A stretch of 64,000 nt of DNA from Reticulitermes speratus (Eukaryota; Arthropoda; Insecta; Blattodea; Rhinotermitidae): positions 6,562,001-6,626,000 of the forward strand of contig JAJKFL010000004.1 of the NCBI GenBank assembly GCA_021186555.1. The letters are read 5' to 3'. A program made the position numbers and the translations under genes. Positions 32,526 through 44,700 of the stretch are shown here, piece after piece; position 1 is the stretch's first letter; each line of letters starts with the position of its first letter. The notes beneath the pieces were generated by a model. That model worked only from the letters and a program-made list of their open reading frames with translations. It ran no database searches and had not been told where the DNA came from.

Positions 32526-32823
32526 ACAAATTCAGCCATTGTTGTGTTTGATAAATGTGTTATCAGAAACAAAATCCAGGATTTCTGCACATATGAAAAG
32601 AAAGTGCCAATTATCCCCAACCTGTAGCCAGAAATTAAGAAGAAAATACATTTCATAGGGTTGTGAAGGGTCTAGGATTGTGGTGGAGGAAATGCCAGTC
32701 CAAGAGAAAAATTCTGGTGGAGAGAGGAGACATTCTTGCATGAAGGTCACAGCAGATCTGAAACTCCAGGAACTAATGACCGTCAAGGACAAATGGCAAG
32801 GATTCTGCAGGCATGTTAAAATC

Positions 32824-33270
32824 TAATTCACAACACTCAGACCAACAAAATACACAATATTGTTTCTTAGGCATTTATATTATAATAGCACAAAATATTT
32901 TATGTGATGAAACACACATATATTATATAAACAACAATATGCATTTTGTTGGTCTGAGTGTTGTGAATTAGTTATTGACAGTGCACGGAATGAACAATAT
33001 AAAGTTTAATTTTACGTTGTGTTCACCATGCATCGTGACATTAATTTTCAGTTTTTTTAAACCAACAAATGCACTTAAAAAGTGCATTCGTTGGTTTTAA
33101 AAAACTGAAAATATAAAGTTTATCAGTGCCCAACAAGCAAAAGAGATTTACCAACATGGAATATTTTATGTGAAATAATATAAATATGTACGAAAAATTT
33201 TTTGCATTTTGTTGGGCTGAGTGTTGTGAATTAGTTATCGACAATGCACAGAATGAACAATATAAAACAT
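32824..33270. repeat. Inverted and direct repeat cluster
   Basis: A perfect 28-bp inverted repeat (32,824-32,851 with 32,943-32,970, core ccaacaaaat) encloses about 90 bp. The right arm and its right flank recur in direct orientation at 33,206-33,265 (attttgttgg(t/g)ctgagtgt, then tgcac(g/a)gaatgaacaatata). Between the direct copies sits a 33-bp palindrome (33,044-33,112). Looks like a nested or rearranged DNA element; the family is unidentified. Confidence 0.6.
33044..33112. repeat. 33-bp palindrome with 3-nt loop
   Basis: Arms 33,044-33,076 and 33,080-33,112 (attttcagttttttt... / ...aaaaactgaaaat) match at 31 of 33 positions. Could extrude as a cruciform. Confidence 0.75.
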
Positions 33271-33461
33271 TTAAAAGTATTGGGAAAGATCAAGTTCTGC
33301 TGTACGCCTTAATCTTGGCAGTATAGTGGTGATGCCAAACGTGCAAGGAGTGACAAGGATGGCAGTAATTTTTTGTCAGTTGAAGACCTGGAACTTGCAC
33401 AGCCAGTTTAAATGCGTGATTTAAGTCTTCAGCCGCGGTGTAAATATCTTCACGCTTCTGT

Positions 33462-33613
33462 GATGTTATGCAGCGTAGATTGGTAGTTGGTTACCGGCGT
33501 TCTGTGACAACCTATCGGTCCCATCCCACCTTCAAGGGTCCAGACCCTTTTAAAGATGGGACTGATAGGTTGTCCCAAAACGTCGGTAACTACCAATCTA
33601 AGCTGCATAACAT
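33462..33613. repeat. Fold-back element, ~60-bp arms
   Basis: The left arm (gatgttatgcagcgtagatt...) and right arm (...aatctaagctgcataacatc) pair with some mismatches around a ~30-bp centre. The left flank (agccgcggtgtaaatatctt) is the inverted counterpart of the right flank of the fold-back at 63,006-63,132, so both belong to one family. Confidence 0.65.
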
Positions 33614-33649
33614 CCCAGGAGAGCGAAGGTTTCATCTTAAGTGGCAAAT

Positions 33650-34499
33650 GTTTTTATTCTGTTAGCAGTCCCTCTCCGACCTATGCTGTCTCGTCAGGCA
33701 CAAATCCAAGCCATGCTATCCGCATTCGTCAAGTACTTGTTTGTTTCATGTACCGGTCTGACTAGTTTTGAAACGTTTCCCGTGATTCACGATTTTTAGT
33801 TCTTACTATGAAATGGCGCGAAATTTGAATGATCTGAGAATATATGTAAGGCCATCACGGAATGGTACTTTGATGTTTCCCGTGTGCATTGCTGCATTAT
33901 TGCGTAGAAAGCCTGCATCCGCCGGAACATTCAATCACAGATACCGTGCTCAGGGAAACGAGAGAAATTTTAATTCTACGTCCCGAAACTTAATGGCACT
34001 CGGTTGTGGTTTTGGTATGGTACAGTGTTACAATTTCCGGCAGTGTGATGTTCTACCCTTTATGCAACTCTAATGCCGTTCAAAGTACATTTCAATCAGG
34101 CTTCAATTCAGTCGGAGGAATGTGGGAAGTTACAGGATACGCGATCCGTGCGCTGGATAGCGGTCAGTAATTACGTAAACAGCAATCATCATTACCATGT
34201 GATACACGGACCAGAGATGTATGTGCACAGAATCATATGTATAGCACGGATAAGAGATATGGCTTTTCGAAGCTTTAAAGTCCTCTGTTGCATTAAGACT
34301 AAGGAATTTCTCAAGAATTAATTATCAACATGAAAAACTTACTGGTAAGTGCGTATTAAAAGTTCTATAGATTGTAACTTCGAGCATTTTCAAAATATTT
34401 ATTGCATTGTGATGTGCCTTAAAAAAAAATGAGACGTGGTTTCATAGTCGCAATTTTCACGCTATCTAGCGGTATAATATGGAGCTCTTAGTTATTGGC
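33650..34499. other. Spacer upstream of vasa
   Basis: An open frame at 33,813-34,073 (86 codons) has no family resemblance. The vasa promoter should lie at the right end of this interval. Confidence 0.35.
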
Positions 34500-34583
34500 G
34501 CGAACTTGTCTTGTCTCGTGCTGGTTGCGTTAATCTGTTCAGGTTGGTGGTTAGAGGTCCATGGTAGAGAGTAGTTTTATAAG
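34500..34583 (+). other. Probable non-coding first exon (5' UTR) of vasa
   Basis: A strong donor (AAG|gtaagt at 34,581-34,589) ends a G/T-rich stretch lacking a usable ATG reading frame. The next clear acceptor on this strand with vasa content (ttatag, ending 38,776) lies only 6 nt before the vasa start codon, so an upstream UTR exon is required somewhere. The left border is a guess. Confidence 0.4.
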
Positions 34584-35913
34584 GTAAGTCAGGTAATTGG
34601 ATACATTTTTTTTATTATGTATGTATTAGTGAAGATGAGAATTGATGTATGAGTATTATCATACAGTAAAGGTTAAGTAAAATAACTTTGTCACGTGACT
34701 GGAATTTTATCTTCTGATTTAGGCATATTAATGTGTCGGCATGTATTCCAAATTGTAATCATGTGGCATGTCTGGATGCATTTGAAAGCACATTGAAGTG
34801 TAAGTTGACTCAGGCATTTATAATATATTTATCTCCACAACATTTGTTCATTATTCGATGTAACAGTACCCAAGCATTTTTGACAGGATGAAGGAACGCC
34901 TATGCGCAAGTTTGTTTTGGGGTATGACTAACAATACAAATAGCCCATAATTTAATTTTTATTGGTTTTCACAAAGACATTTATTTTGGAACATACTATA
35001 CACCAATTTAGACTTTATTCCCGCGTTTTAATCATGGCTACCAATTATATATTATGATGCCACTATTAGGTTGTTGGAAGTTCAGGTGGGATTCTGTAGA
35101 GAGTGACCCGAGTTGGTGAGCGACCTAGGTGGAACAGGCTGATGGAGAGACTGGGACCATGTTGCTTTATCTACTGCAGCTCCTAGCAGAGGCAACAGGC
35201 TGCAGCCTAAACACATTTCAAGTAGTGGGTGCCCAGATTACAGCAGATGCTGTAAATACTATTGTGCTGCACACATTTCTTTTATGTCTGTAAAAATTAT
35301 ATGTTCACATTTTGAAGTTCTTGGGTAATAGGCAATTTTCCCTTTCTGTATTTCCCTTAGTTTCATTGTATAAAGTTTTATCTGTAAATTGTTTTGGTAA
35401 TGGCTCCCCATAAGTAACTGTTTCACACTTTTGAGGTAATTGGAGCATTATACTCAGATGCGACTTAATAATTCCACCCCCCCCCCCCCAAATATTTCTC
35501 TTACAGCATCCTTGGATGCCCTTGCTTTAGCAGGAGCAATATCTTGTTATGAGAATCCATACTGGTATCATTCATCTGTTAGCAGTTCAGAGAAGTGGTG
35601 GAGTATCTGCTCCATGTACCTTACATAGTCAATCAGTGTTAGAATAATGCATTGGAACCTTGTGTACCATTCAAATGGTTTGAATGACAGTATCTGCTAC
35701 TTTTGAATTTACCTCATATAAGTGAAACCAAGAATCATCAGAAAAGAAATACAGATGAAGTTAGAGTTTTGCCTTCATGAACAGAATAGGTGTAGTTATA
35801 GTCATGTACTTCATTATGAGATCTGAGGTTCTTCCAGCAGGCCTACTGAAGATTCAGGTCTTCTGGGTTGCTACACAGTATCAAGTAGTGCATACTGACA
35901 TTTTGAAGGACTG

Positions 35914-35988
35914 CTGTGCCTTCATCTTCAGGGTCAAGCAGTCCAGGAGCCCTAATTGGACTGCCTGACCTTCAAGATGAAGGCATTG
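35914..35988. repeat. 31-bp-arm fold-back repeat
   Basis: Arms 35,914-35,944 and 35,958-35,988 (…gccttcatctt…gcagtcc / ggactgcc…aagatgaaggc…) match at about 26 of 31 positions. The left arm resembles 1311-1333 (gccatcatctcccaggtcaa). Confidence 0.65.
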
Positions 35989-36069
35989 TGTTTTGATCAC
36001 ACATTTTTCAACCAACAAAATTCACACTTTTTATTATACCATACAACTTCTTTCTATAATAAAATTAAT

Positions 36070-36108
36070 CCAACATGTTTCGGTTCTCCAATGGAACCAT
36101 CATCAGGG
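36070..36108 (-). repeat. CTGATGA-stem-GAAAC motif (retroelement end / hammerhead-like)
   Basis: On the minus strand: CTGATGA, one T, a 5-bp stem GGTTC/GAACC, then GAAACATGTTGG. The order matches the hammerhead core (CUGAUGA, stem II, GAAA), but the extra T between A9 and the stem breaks the canonical pairing. Similar strings are common at the ends of some retroelements. Confidence 0.4.
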
Positions 36109-37217
36109 ATTTAAACTGTGATTTTACACATACTTATAACATAATAAACAATTGGCACATATTAAAAGTTAAAGATGTAAAATGTGGATTTTCTCTGTTG
36201 TTATAAGTAGGTCCACTGTGTATCAGGAGTTTTGTTGGCTATGGAAGGCTGGGACAGTTTTGATCCTTTGAAACATCAGTAACTATTTACCATTCGACAA
36301 GGCATAACAACTCAAAAGATTTGAATCTTTACATACTCTGTTAGTGGGAACACACTGTTGCAATTCTTGCTCTACTATTGTCATGGTGGGTTTCAGTTTG
36401 GAGGTTTAGTCCAGTTTATGCTGACAGTTTTGAAATTCTAGTCTCATGTGATAAGTGTGAAGTATTTTGGGAGAATGTTAAAGTCTTTCGCTGATTTCAT
36501 CCAATTTCTCTTCAGTGAGCCCATGGCATTTCAGTACTCCACATCACCATCAAGTTATGACTTTGTCTTAAATTGTGTGTTGTTCTGTGAATAGTTATTC
36601 CATGTAAAATTGCAGCATTTGAAAATCATGGTCTAATCCTCTTTTTTTCATATAGCACCAGTTTTCATGCACATATCATACATTAATACTTGTTCCATTG
36701 TCTATTTAACACTTGACAGATCAACACAGGAAGTAACACAACTAAATGTCACATGGTTTTTTACTGCTCAGGTCAGTTGCAATATCATAGTCTGCATGGG
36801 CAGCACACCCACTGCCTGTAATGCTCTACAGAATCCTGTCTTTAGAACCATAGCATATAAACAGGTTCACATATAATGTTATAAAAATTGTGTAATAAAA
36901 ACTGTAATGACATAATCCATGTAAACACAATACCTTTTTCGTATGACACTAATAAAGTATTAGGAATATAATAAAGCTCTTGTGCTACCAGCCCTATCAT
37001 GTGGTTAAAAGGTGAATAAACTAACGTTTCAAGACACAGTTTAGATCTGTGAAAGCTGTAGATTATGTATTAGGAATGTAGTTAATGATGGGAGGGAAAA
37101 CATACAGAAAAAAAGGCAGGGCATTTCCTTTTGGTACATAAATAAGATGGTGATGGGACTTTAGACAGTGTATAATGCCATTAATTTATTAATTATCAGA
37201 ATCAGAGTTTGTTATTT

Positions 37218-37257
37218 GTCAGACATGTTTTGACCTCTCATATCATTGTCAGAGGAC
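37218..37257 (-). repeat. Related motif: CCTCT/AGAGG stem followed by CAAAACATGTCTG
   Basis: The minus strand reads CCTCTGACAATGATATGAGAGG then TCAAAACATG. The layout resembles 36,070-36,108, but GAAA is changed to CAAAA-type sequence, so any ribozyme core is lost. Confidence 0.35.
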
Positions 37258-37785
37258 ATATTTTGTGTTACAAGCTATTAAGGTTTACATTAGTGATGTG
37301 TTACATGTTCTAAGTGAAACAAATATAGTTGTATCAAACTACTACATCGCACCACTTGTCTTTATCCAATCCACGTCCTCCTGTCCTGCTGCTTTTAAGA
37401 TCCATATTAACCCTTTGATGCTGGAAGTAAATGCCCAGTTTGATGTGCAGCAGACTGGAATTTAAATGGGGACTGCATAACAAAGGCCTTGATAGGCTAT
37501 CGGCTGTTCTCGCTGTTAGGTGTTTTGAGTATCATACTGCATGACAGGTATATATATAATCCTCCCATCTTTGCCAGTGTCTTCAAGCGTCCTCTTGTGT
37601 ACAGACATCTCTCTCTGCATTTCTGTTATTTCCCACGCATGACACATGTCTCACCCATCTCATCCTTTTTGATTTGATCACACAAATGTTCAGTGAGGAG
37701 TACAAGTCATGCAGCTCATATAAAATTGGAATTCAAATAATAAATGTGTCAAAATAAAAAGTTGTTTGTGTATGAATAGGTATTA

Positions 37786-38085
37786 GGTAAAGGTAAATTT
37801 GTCCCTCTCCATGTCATGAAGGCATATGGTGGGGAGTAGAGGTATAGTTTCACCCATTTTTAATGTCAGCACTATGTGGAAATGAGTGGTCAAATCCATG
37901 TTGCAGCTGCTCTATCCCCAGCTAGGAAACCCCCAATGCACATTGAGTAGAGGGCTGGGTGGGCCCCAGAGCTTGTCTGATTGTTTTGGAGAAGTGAAAG
38001 ATTCTTTACCCTTGTGGTGAATTAAACCCGTTATTGTGCAGCCTGTGTCCTAGTCATTGTACTGAATGAGCAATCCTGGCTCCGT
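37786..38085 (-). mobile_element. tRNA-derived SINE, family B, copy 2
   Basis: Minus-strand element with a tRNA-like head (B-box-like ggtttaattc), body blocks 'gggcccacccagccctctac', 'ttgaccactcattt' and 'acctctactccccaccatat', and a (TTTACC)n-like tail at 37,786-37,799. Shares its body with 15,512-15,790 and 38,460-38,650. Confidence 0.65.
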
Positions 38086-38459
38086 TTGCTTGCGTAATTT
38101 AGTTTATTTGGTGCAGTTACAGGCATGTAGCCTTTTTCAATGAGCAGAATTAGTGTTTTAATCCATGCAAGAGAGGGTATTCTAATCTTCCTGTCTCCAT
38201 ACATTAGTGCAGTATCTATTAAGGAGTTAATCTATAGTTTTAAAAGCATCCTTTGTAAGATATATATATCTTTATCAATCTCTCCATAACATTAATAAGA
38301 CATGTTGGAAAATGGAAAGGCTTTGATCCATGTTTGAATAGATAAGATGTCAACTTGTAAAAAATTGTTTAAGTGTTGATGGCACAGCTAATCGTTACCT
38401 CAGTCCTAATCTCTTTACCATACAAGAGATTAATATATTTTTTTTGTCTCCAAAACATC

Positions 38460-38650
38460 CAGATTTAATCTGGGGCCCGCCCACTCTCCTATTCAATAAG
38501 TACAGGGGTTCTTTCCCAGGGGTAGAGTGGCCAGGGTGTGAAGTTGACCACTAACCAGCCTACATCTACAACCAAGATGAAGAATGAGTGGAGCTGTACC
38601 TCTGCTGCCCTTATATGCCTTTATGGCATGGACAGAGACAACTATACCTT
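38460..38650 (+). mobile_element. tRNA-derived SINE, family B, copy 3 (head missing)
   Basis: Contains ggggcccgcccactctccta, ggggtagagtggccagggtg, tgaccacta, acctctgctgcccttatatg and cctttatggcatggacagag in the family order. No tRNA-like head visible, so probably 5'-truncated. Confidence 0.6.
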
Positions 38651-38782
38651 ACTAAACAGCCCAATAGTTATGATTATATATCTTCCACCTTTTTGAAAAT
38701 CTCTGACATGAAACTTGCTATTGACATGTGACTTCCTTTATTCTTTGAAATTATGTTTCATTCTCTTTTTTTATAGTAAATA

Positions 38783-41700
38783 ATGGAAGATGAACAGTGG
38801 GTGGAGGATGGATCACCAATTATGGTAAGACAGCTTCTAATGCTCAACTTTATGTACTTTTACTGCAGTTAGGTGAACAATGCCTTGCTGTATAATATAA
38901 TTAATATATGCAATCAAATTGCTTGCTTAGTAGTTACAAGTTACCATTTTTCCTTTTATCCAGTATCTACCAAACTCAGAGAAGAGTTAGATGTAATAGT
39001 ATTCGCAGTTTCTGCTGTAGTGTTGTTCCTGGGGTCAAGTTTTCATGTCATGAAGTTCTTTCAAAAGCATTAGTTCAGTAACCAAATTTTGGGATTGATG
39101 TACAAAGTCATTCTCTTGTACTTCTCTTCATATTTGAAGACAAATGTTCAAATTGTCAACTGCAGTTTCAGGATCCAACTTCCTTTGATGGTGGTAGATC
39201 CTTTGGACGAGGTCGTGGTTTCATCCTGTACAGAAAGCTGTCAGTAACAATAGTGGTCCAGGAAACTTCTCAGCTGCAGATGATGATTGGAAGGATAGTG
39301 ATGTTCGTAGCTTCTCAGTGAATGATCAGAGGGACAGTGACTTCAGTGGAGAAGGTGGTGGCAGAGGTGGACGTAGTGGACGTAGTGGACGTGGTGGACG
39401 AGGTGGAAGGGGTGGAAGAGGTGGAAGGGGTGGTTATTCACGTGATGAGGGAGGTGGTTATCAAGGACAAAATAATAGTGAAAATGGCAGAGGATTCAAG
39501 ACAAGAGAGAATGGTAAGTTGTGCCTGTTTCTGCATAACATTGTGTGGCCCAGTATAATACAGCATGCAAGTAGACAGGATGTCTGTGTGTGTGCATATT
39601 TGCAAGATATATCTTAGCTAGTGTTAGCTTTCTTGTGTTTTCAAGTTAACTACAAAAGGTGCATGAGTCTGAAACCAATTTTCTTTTGTAGGAGTTATAT
39701 TGTTCATATCGAAAAGTCCACAACTGGATGTGCTGATATGGCTTGTCATATTATTTGTTATACTTGTGTAATGCTTGGCTGTGTTATGTCTCATTGTTTT
39801 TTTATTACTTGTAGAAAGTACTGGTGATCCACCAAAACCCCAAGAACGCTATATTCCTCCAGAACCAAGTAATGATGAAGCGACTATCTTTGGTGGTGGA
39901 ATTAGCTGTGGCATCAATTTTGATAAATATGATAATATTAAGATTAAGGTATGTATTAATGCATTCTCTTTGTAACATTTTTTATTCTGAAATGTGTGTT
40001 CATGTGTTTATTAATGTTACAACAAGCGGCTTTACTTTTAACTGCCAAGACTAAATTTACCAACGTGAAGTTATGAAACAACAAACCTGCTGTCACATTT
40101 CTTTGTGTTTTCTTTTCCAGAAGTTACTAGGCATGTTACTGTTAGTAACAATATTAAAAAGTGGTTGTGAAAAATATACACATGCTGTTTATTTGTAGTG
40201 ATACTGATGATAGGCTGGTGCTTATACAACAACCCCACTTTGCAGGATGAGACATTGAAGTTTTACTTATTCACGGAAGAATTATTGTGGTAGCACTCCT
40301 GCATCGTGGCATAGCTACCTTGTGTATTCATTGTTGTGTTTGCACAGTAATACAAAGGAGGCCACATCTATCCAACTGTCTCACTCAGTAACTACCTAGA
40401 TGTTGTGCGATACAGAACGTACTTTGACTGTACTTCTGAAGATTTTTAGAAATAATTTTTGCCATTGTGTTGTAATTATGCCTGAAAAGGTTGATGAACA
40501 TGCTGATGAAGGACTGAAGTATAAAAGCACAGGAAGGTGATGTTTCTGTTAGAGAAAGTGGGGGTGTTGGGTAAGTTGGACAGGCGAATGACAATTTCTG
40601 TGGGCAGTATGGTGTAAACAAATCAAAGATTAGTTTCACCTAGAAAAAATTAAGAAAATTTTGGGAAGCATTGAGGCCAGTGCTGCAAGTGTGAAAATTT
40701 CTTGTGTAAGTTATTGTAAACTCTTCCTTGAAAAAATAGAAAGGGCATTGAGTATATGGCTGAAAGATGACATAGAGGGAGCTGTCAGTTAATGGTGCTG
40801 TGGCAACGGAGAAGGGTAGCTTCCATTCCAGGAAAGCGTGGCTTGAAAAACTTGAGAAGTGGATGACCATGCACAGCATGAAGATAACAGGAGAACTACC
40901 ATCTGCTGGTTATGTGGCTAGTGCTAATTAACCAGAGAATTTAAAGAAATTGATGGAGTAGAAGGACTACTTCTAACAGCAAGTCCTTAACCTTGACAAG
41001 ACAGGCTTGTTTTGGAAAAAAACACATATATTGATAACCAAGAATGAAAAGACATCACATTCTAAAGTCTCAGAGGATTGTGTCACCTTTGTTCTGTGTT
41101 ATAATGCTTCAGAGGAATGGCAGTGGAACAGGTTTATCTCTGAGTACTTCAGTTTTCCCCTGTCAGTATAATTCCACCAATACTCCCTACTGATTAATTC
41201 ACCTTCCACTGATGCTGTATAATCTCAACAGTTGACAGCATTGTTAAGTAACATGCTTAGAAATAAAAGTAATGCAGGGGAATGTATGATAAAACCTACT
41301 GCTCCTTAAGTTCTCAGGATGTACAGGGGAAGAAAAAGTGTCATTTGCCAGTGTTTTGGAGATCTGGCAGGAATGTTTGGGTGAGGAAGCAGCTATTAAG
41401 GGATTGCTTCAACAGTGGCTTTGTTCATGAGGTTGAATGTTATCTGAAGTCCAAGAATCTAGCCTTCAAGGTCCTCCTTGCCCTTGATAGTGCCCCAGGG
41501 CATCCATGGGGTCTTTATGTCGTCCACCCAAATATTCAAATTGAGTATTCGCCTAACACCACCATCTCACTCTTACAGCCACTAAACCAAGGAATCTCCA
41601 TGACACTGAAGAGCTGTTACAGTAACTGCACCTTCTGCAGTATATTGGATGCAAGTGAAAAGGAGACTTTGTTAGTGTTAGTGAATGCTGGAAATTTTAC

Positions 41701-44700
41701 AGCAAAGCTGACTGAATAGTAAATGTAAAGGAGTCATGGATGAGATGATGTCAGTGGGCTCTGAATGGTTGCAGGAAGGAACATTGATTTGAAACACTTA
41801 CTGACTTCTGGGGATATCCCAACCACCAGGATGAAATAAGGAACATTCTCATGTTGGCTTTTGAAGTCCCAGGAGAAGGATTCACAGATTTGGTGGAGGC
41901 TGTTATCCAGGAAGTTTTCAACCATCATCCTGTAGATTTAGCTGAGGAGAACCATGAACATCAGTGAATTAATCGGTGAAAATTCTGATGCTGTTGTAGA
42001 GAGGCCATAGCTGACTAGCAGTGCTCTGAAGAAAGGCCTGAAGATGGCAGATAAATTAGTTGATCTTTTCTTGGGAATCAACCACTTCATGGATAGGTAC
42101 CTGGAATTTAAGAATGGATATGGAGGATGTCATGGCACAAGGCAGTGTGGTGTATAAGGACATGCAGAAGGCAAGCCAGTTGAAGATTGCCACTTTCTTC
42201 ATGAAGTCTTCATTCTCCCCCTTTGCCATGCACTCCACATGTGATGACCTTGACATCTTTCAGCCAGGAACACCAATGTTATTCCAGTAACCACATGTTT
42301 ACATATTATCATGTTTCACATGTCTTTGGTTTCCCTAACCCCACTTTGCCCATAAGGTCTTAACTTTGCACACCTCAGTTTTGCTGTTCCCAGAATTTTG
42401 CAAGATAGTAAATGTAACAAATGGCAAGGGTTTGCTATATAATGGTAATTTCCTGGATACATTAGTCTTTAAATTATTTGGATATGCTCTTTAATTTAGG
42501 TGTTATTTATGTTTTTGTAAAAAATAATTTTATGTAAGAAGTTTCTGACAGATAAGTACTGGCAACCAGCTAAATGGTCCTCAAAATGTAAAATGTTCTT
42601 TCGTACATAGGTCAAATCAAGTCTGCAGGTGACAGGAAGAGGGAAATTCTGACTTTGAAGATAGTTTCTGGCAACTCTGCTTTGCCATTTCCATGTTTAA
42701 AAGCACAATGCATAAATCCTTATGTATTAGTAATGATGCATCTTTACTGTGCTCAGGTTAGTGGTGAAAATGTTCCACCACCATAGACAGTTTTGAAACT
42801 GCAGGTCTCCGTCCATTTGTCCTCAGTAATGTGAGGAAGTCTGGGTACGCGAAACCAACACCAGTGCAGAAACATGCCCTGCCTGTAATAATGGGGGGTC
42901 GAGATCTGATGGCATGCGCACAGACAGGATCTGGCAAAACTGTAAGTATGTGTGAGGAATAAGAATGGTAATAATTATAATCTCATTGACACACAGTATA
43001 TCAGCTTTTCCTTTTTCCAGTCCTATCCTTGAGATATCCCACAGATTGCATTTCTCTGGTCATATAAATATTATATATTCAACGTGTCTTGAGTATGGAG
43101 TTAAAAGTAATTGAATTTTAATGGCCAAATTCCATTATAGTTCTGATGTAAAGTGCCTTCATTGGAGGCAGTTCCATGAAGTCAGAAGCTAGTAAGATAG
43201 ACAGTGTACGTATAACTTAACATGGTGGCATGTTTTGTTGCCATGGAAACATGGCAGTGAGTTGTTGAGTTAAAAAATCATTTTGTGATGTTTATACCTC
43301 CTCTGCTTTCCAAACAGCCTAATACTGTTTCACTCTAAGAGTCAGTTTTGTGGCGAATTTAGGTTGCCTGCAACAGTAAACGTAGTTAGGTCTTCACATA
43401 AGGTGCCCTATATTTTTTGTGTAATTATAACCAAATTTGGATTTTCTTGACATATTTTAATAAAATTCTTCAATATCAATGTCCATGAAAATCTGTCCAA
43501 TGGGAGCCAAGCTGATAGATCCAGACAGACAGACATGACAAATTTAATAAGAGCTTTTTGCGATTACACAAACATGCCTGAAATGAGTACACAGTCCGAC
43601 AATTATATAATGAGACTGATTTTATTTTGACCAAGATAGAAGTGCCATCTATGAAGCAATGCATGCCATCCAAGTGCCCAACCTTCATCTGTAATCTGGC
43701 AACACCGCAACGTCCCATGCTGAGCATGACGGGAAATACGGCGCCATGTTGTGTAGGTAGTGAGAGGACGCGGTCACAGTAGCAGCATGGAGCAGAGAGC
43801 GAACATTAAATTCTGTGTTAAACTCGGGAAAACTGCAGCTGAGACTGTGAAATTGATGAGACAAGTGTATGGGGATAATTCTTTATCTCGTGCACAGATA
43901 TTCAGGTAGTATGCACGATTCAAAAGTGGTGTGGAAACGATTGAAGATGAAGCCAGGCCTGGGCGTCCATTTTCTGTTCGTAACGAGGGACTCATTGTGA
44001 AAGTGAGAGAACGAATACAAGAAGAACGTTGTGTGACTGTGAGAATGATGGCTGATGAGTTTGGTGTTAACAGGGAGACGAGTCGTCAAATCTTAGTGGA
44101 AGACCTGGGCAAGAGAGATCGCTTCCCGGTTTGTGCCGCATTCATTGAATGATGATCAAAGACACGAGCGTGTTCAGTACGCAAAAGACATCATTAAAAC
44201 TGCTCATAGAAATAAAACTTTCTTGAATTCGATTGTAGCAGAGGATGAAACTTGGTGTTTTCGCTATGATCCCACAACTAAACGCCAAAGTGCTGAATGG
44301 AAGTCACCAGCATCACCAAAAGGCAAAAAAGTTTGTTTTCAAAAGTCAAAAGTGAAGACAATGCTTGTGTGTTTCTACGACAGCAAGGGAATTATTCACC
44401 ACGAGTTTGTCCCTCAGGGACAAACTGTCACTGGAAGTTTTTATTTGAGTGTTCTGGAACGCCTATGGAAGAGGATTCGCCGTGTCCGGCCCGAGTACTC
44501 AGCACCAGGCAGTTGGTTTCTTCTTCACGACAATGTACCGGTTCACCGGGCAGTTGCTGTACAAGAATTTTTAGCCCAAAAACAAGTGTGCGTGCTCAAT
44601 CATCCGCCTTACTCTCCTGATTTATTCCCCTGTGATTATTTTCTGTTCCCCAAACTGAAGTTACCATTGAAAGGGCGCCTCTTTGAAGATGTTCAAGACA

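Larger units (their letters stand above)
34584..38776 (+). other. Putative vasa 5' UTR intron, repeat-rich
   Basis: About 4.2 kb. Contains poly-C near 35,478-35,489, a fold-back at 35,914-35,988, retroelement-type terminal motifs near 36,070 and 37,220, and two SINE copies (37,786-38,085 and 38,460-38,650). No coding exon recognised. Confidence 0.45.

Noticed and set aside
32237..32656. 139-codon minus-strand open frame with hydrophobic stretches
   Set aside because: No family resemblance, and its opposite strand reads as a LINE C-terminal tail (RGRPRRRWRTVEEE).
33813..34073. 86-codon frame upstream of vasa
   Set aside because: No motif, no splice context and no resemblance to a known family.
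35478..35489. Poly-C tract and adjoining 62-codon frame
   Set aside because: Simple sequence; the frame around it shows no protein-like features.
39322..39558. Val/Glu-rich open frame overlapping the vasa RGG exon
   Set aside because: It is the shifted frame of the GGA/CGT repeats that encode RGG; the glycine-arginine frame fits vasa.
44297..44620. 107-codon plus-strand frame inside the mariner
   Set aside because: Alternative frame of the transposase, which has the recognisable catalytic blocks.
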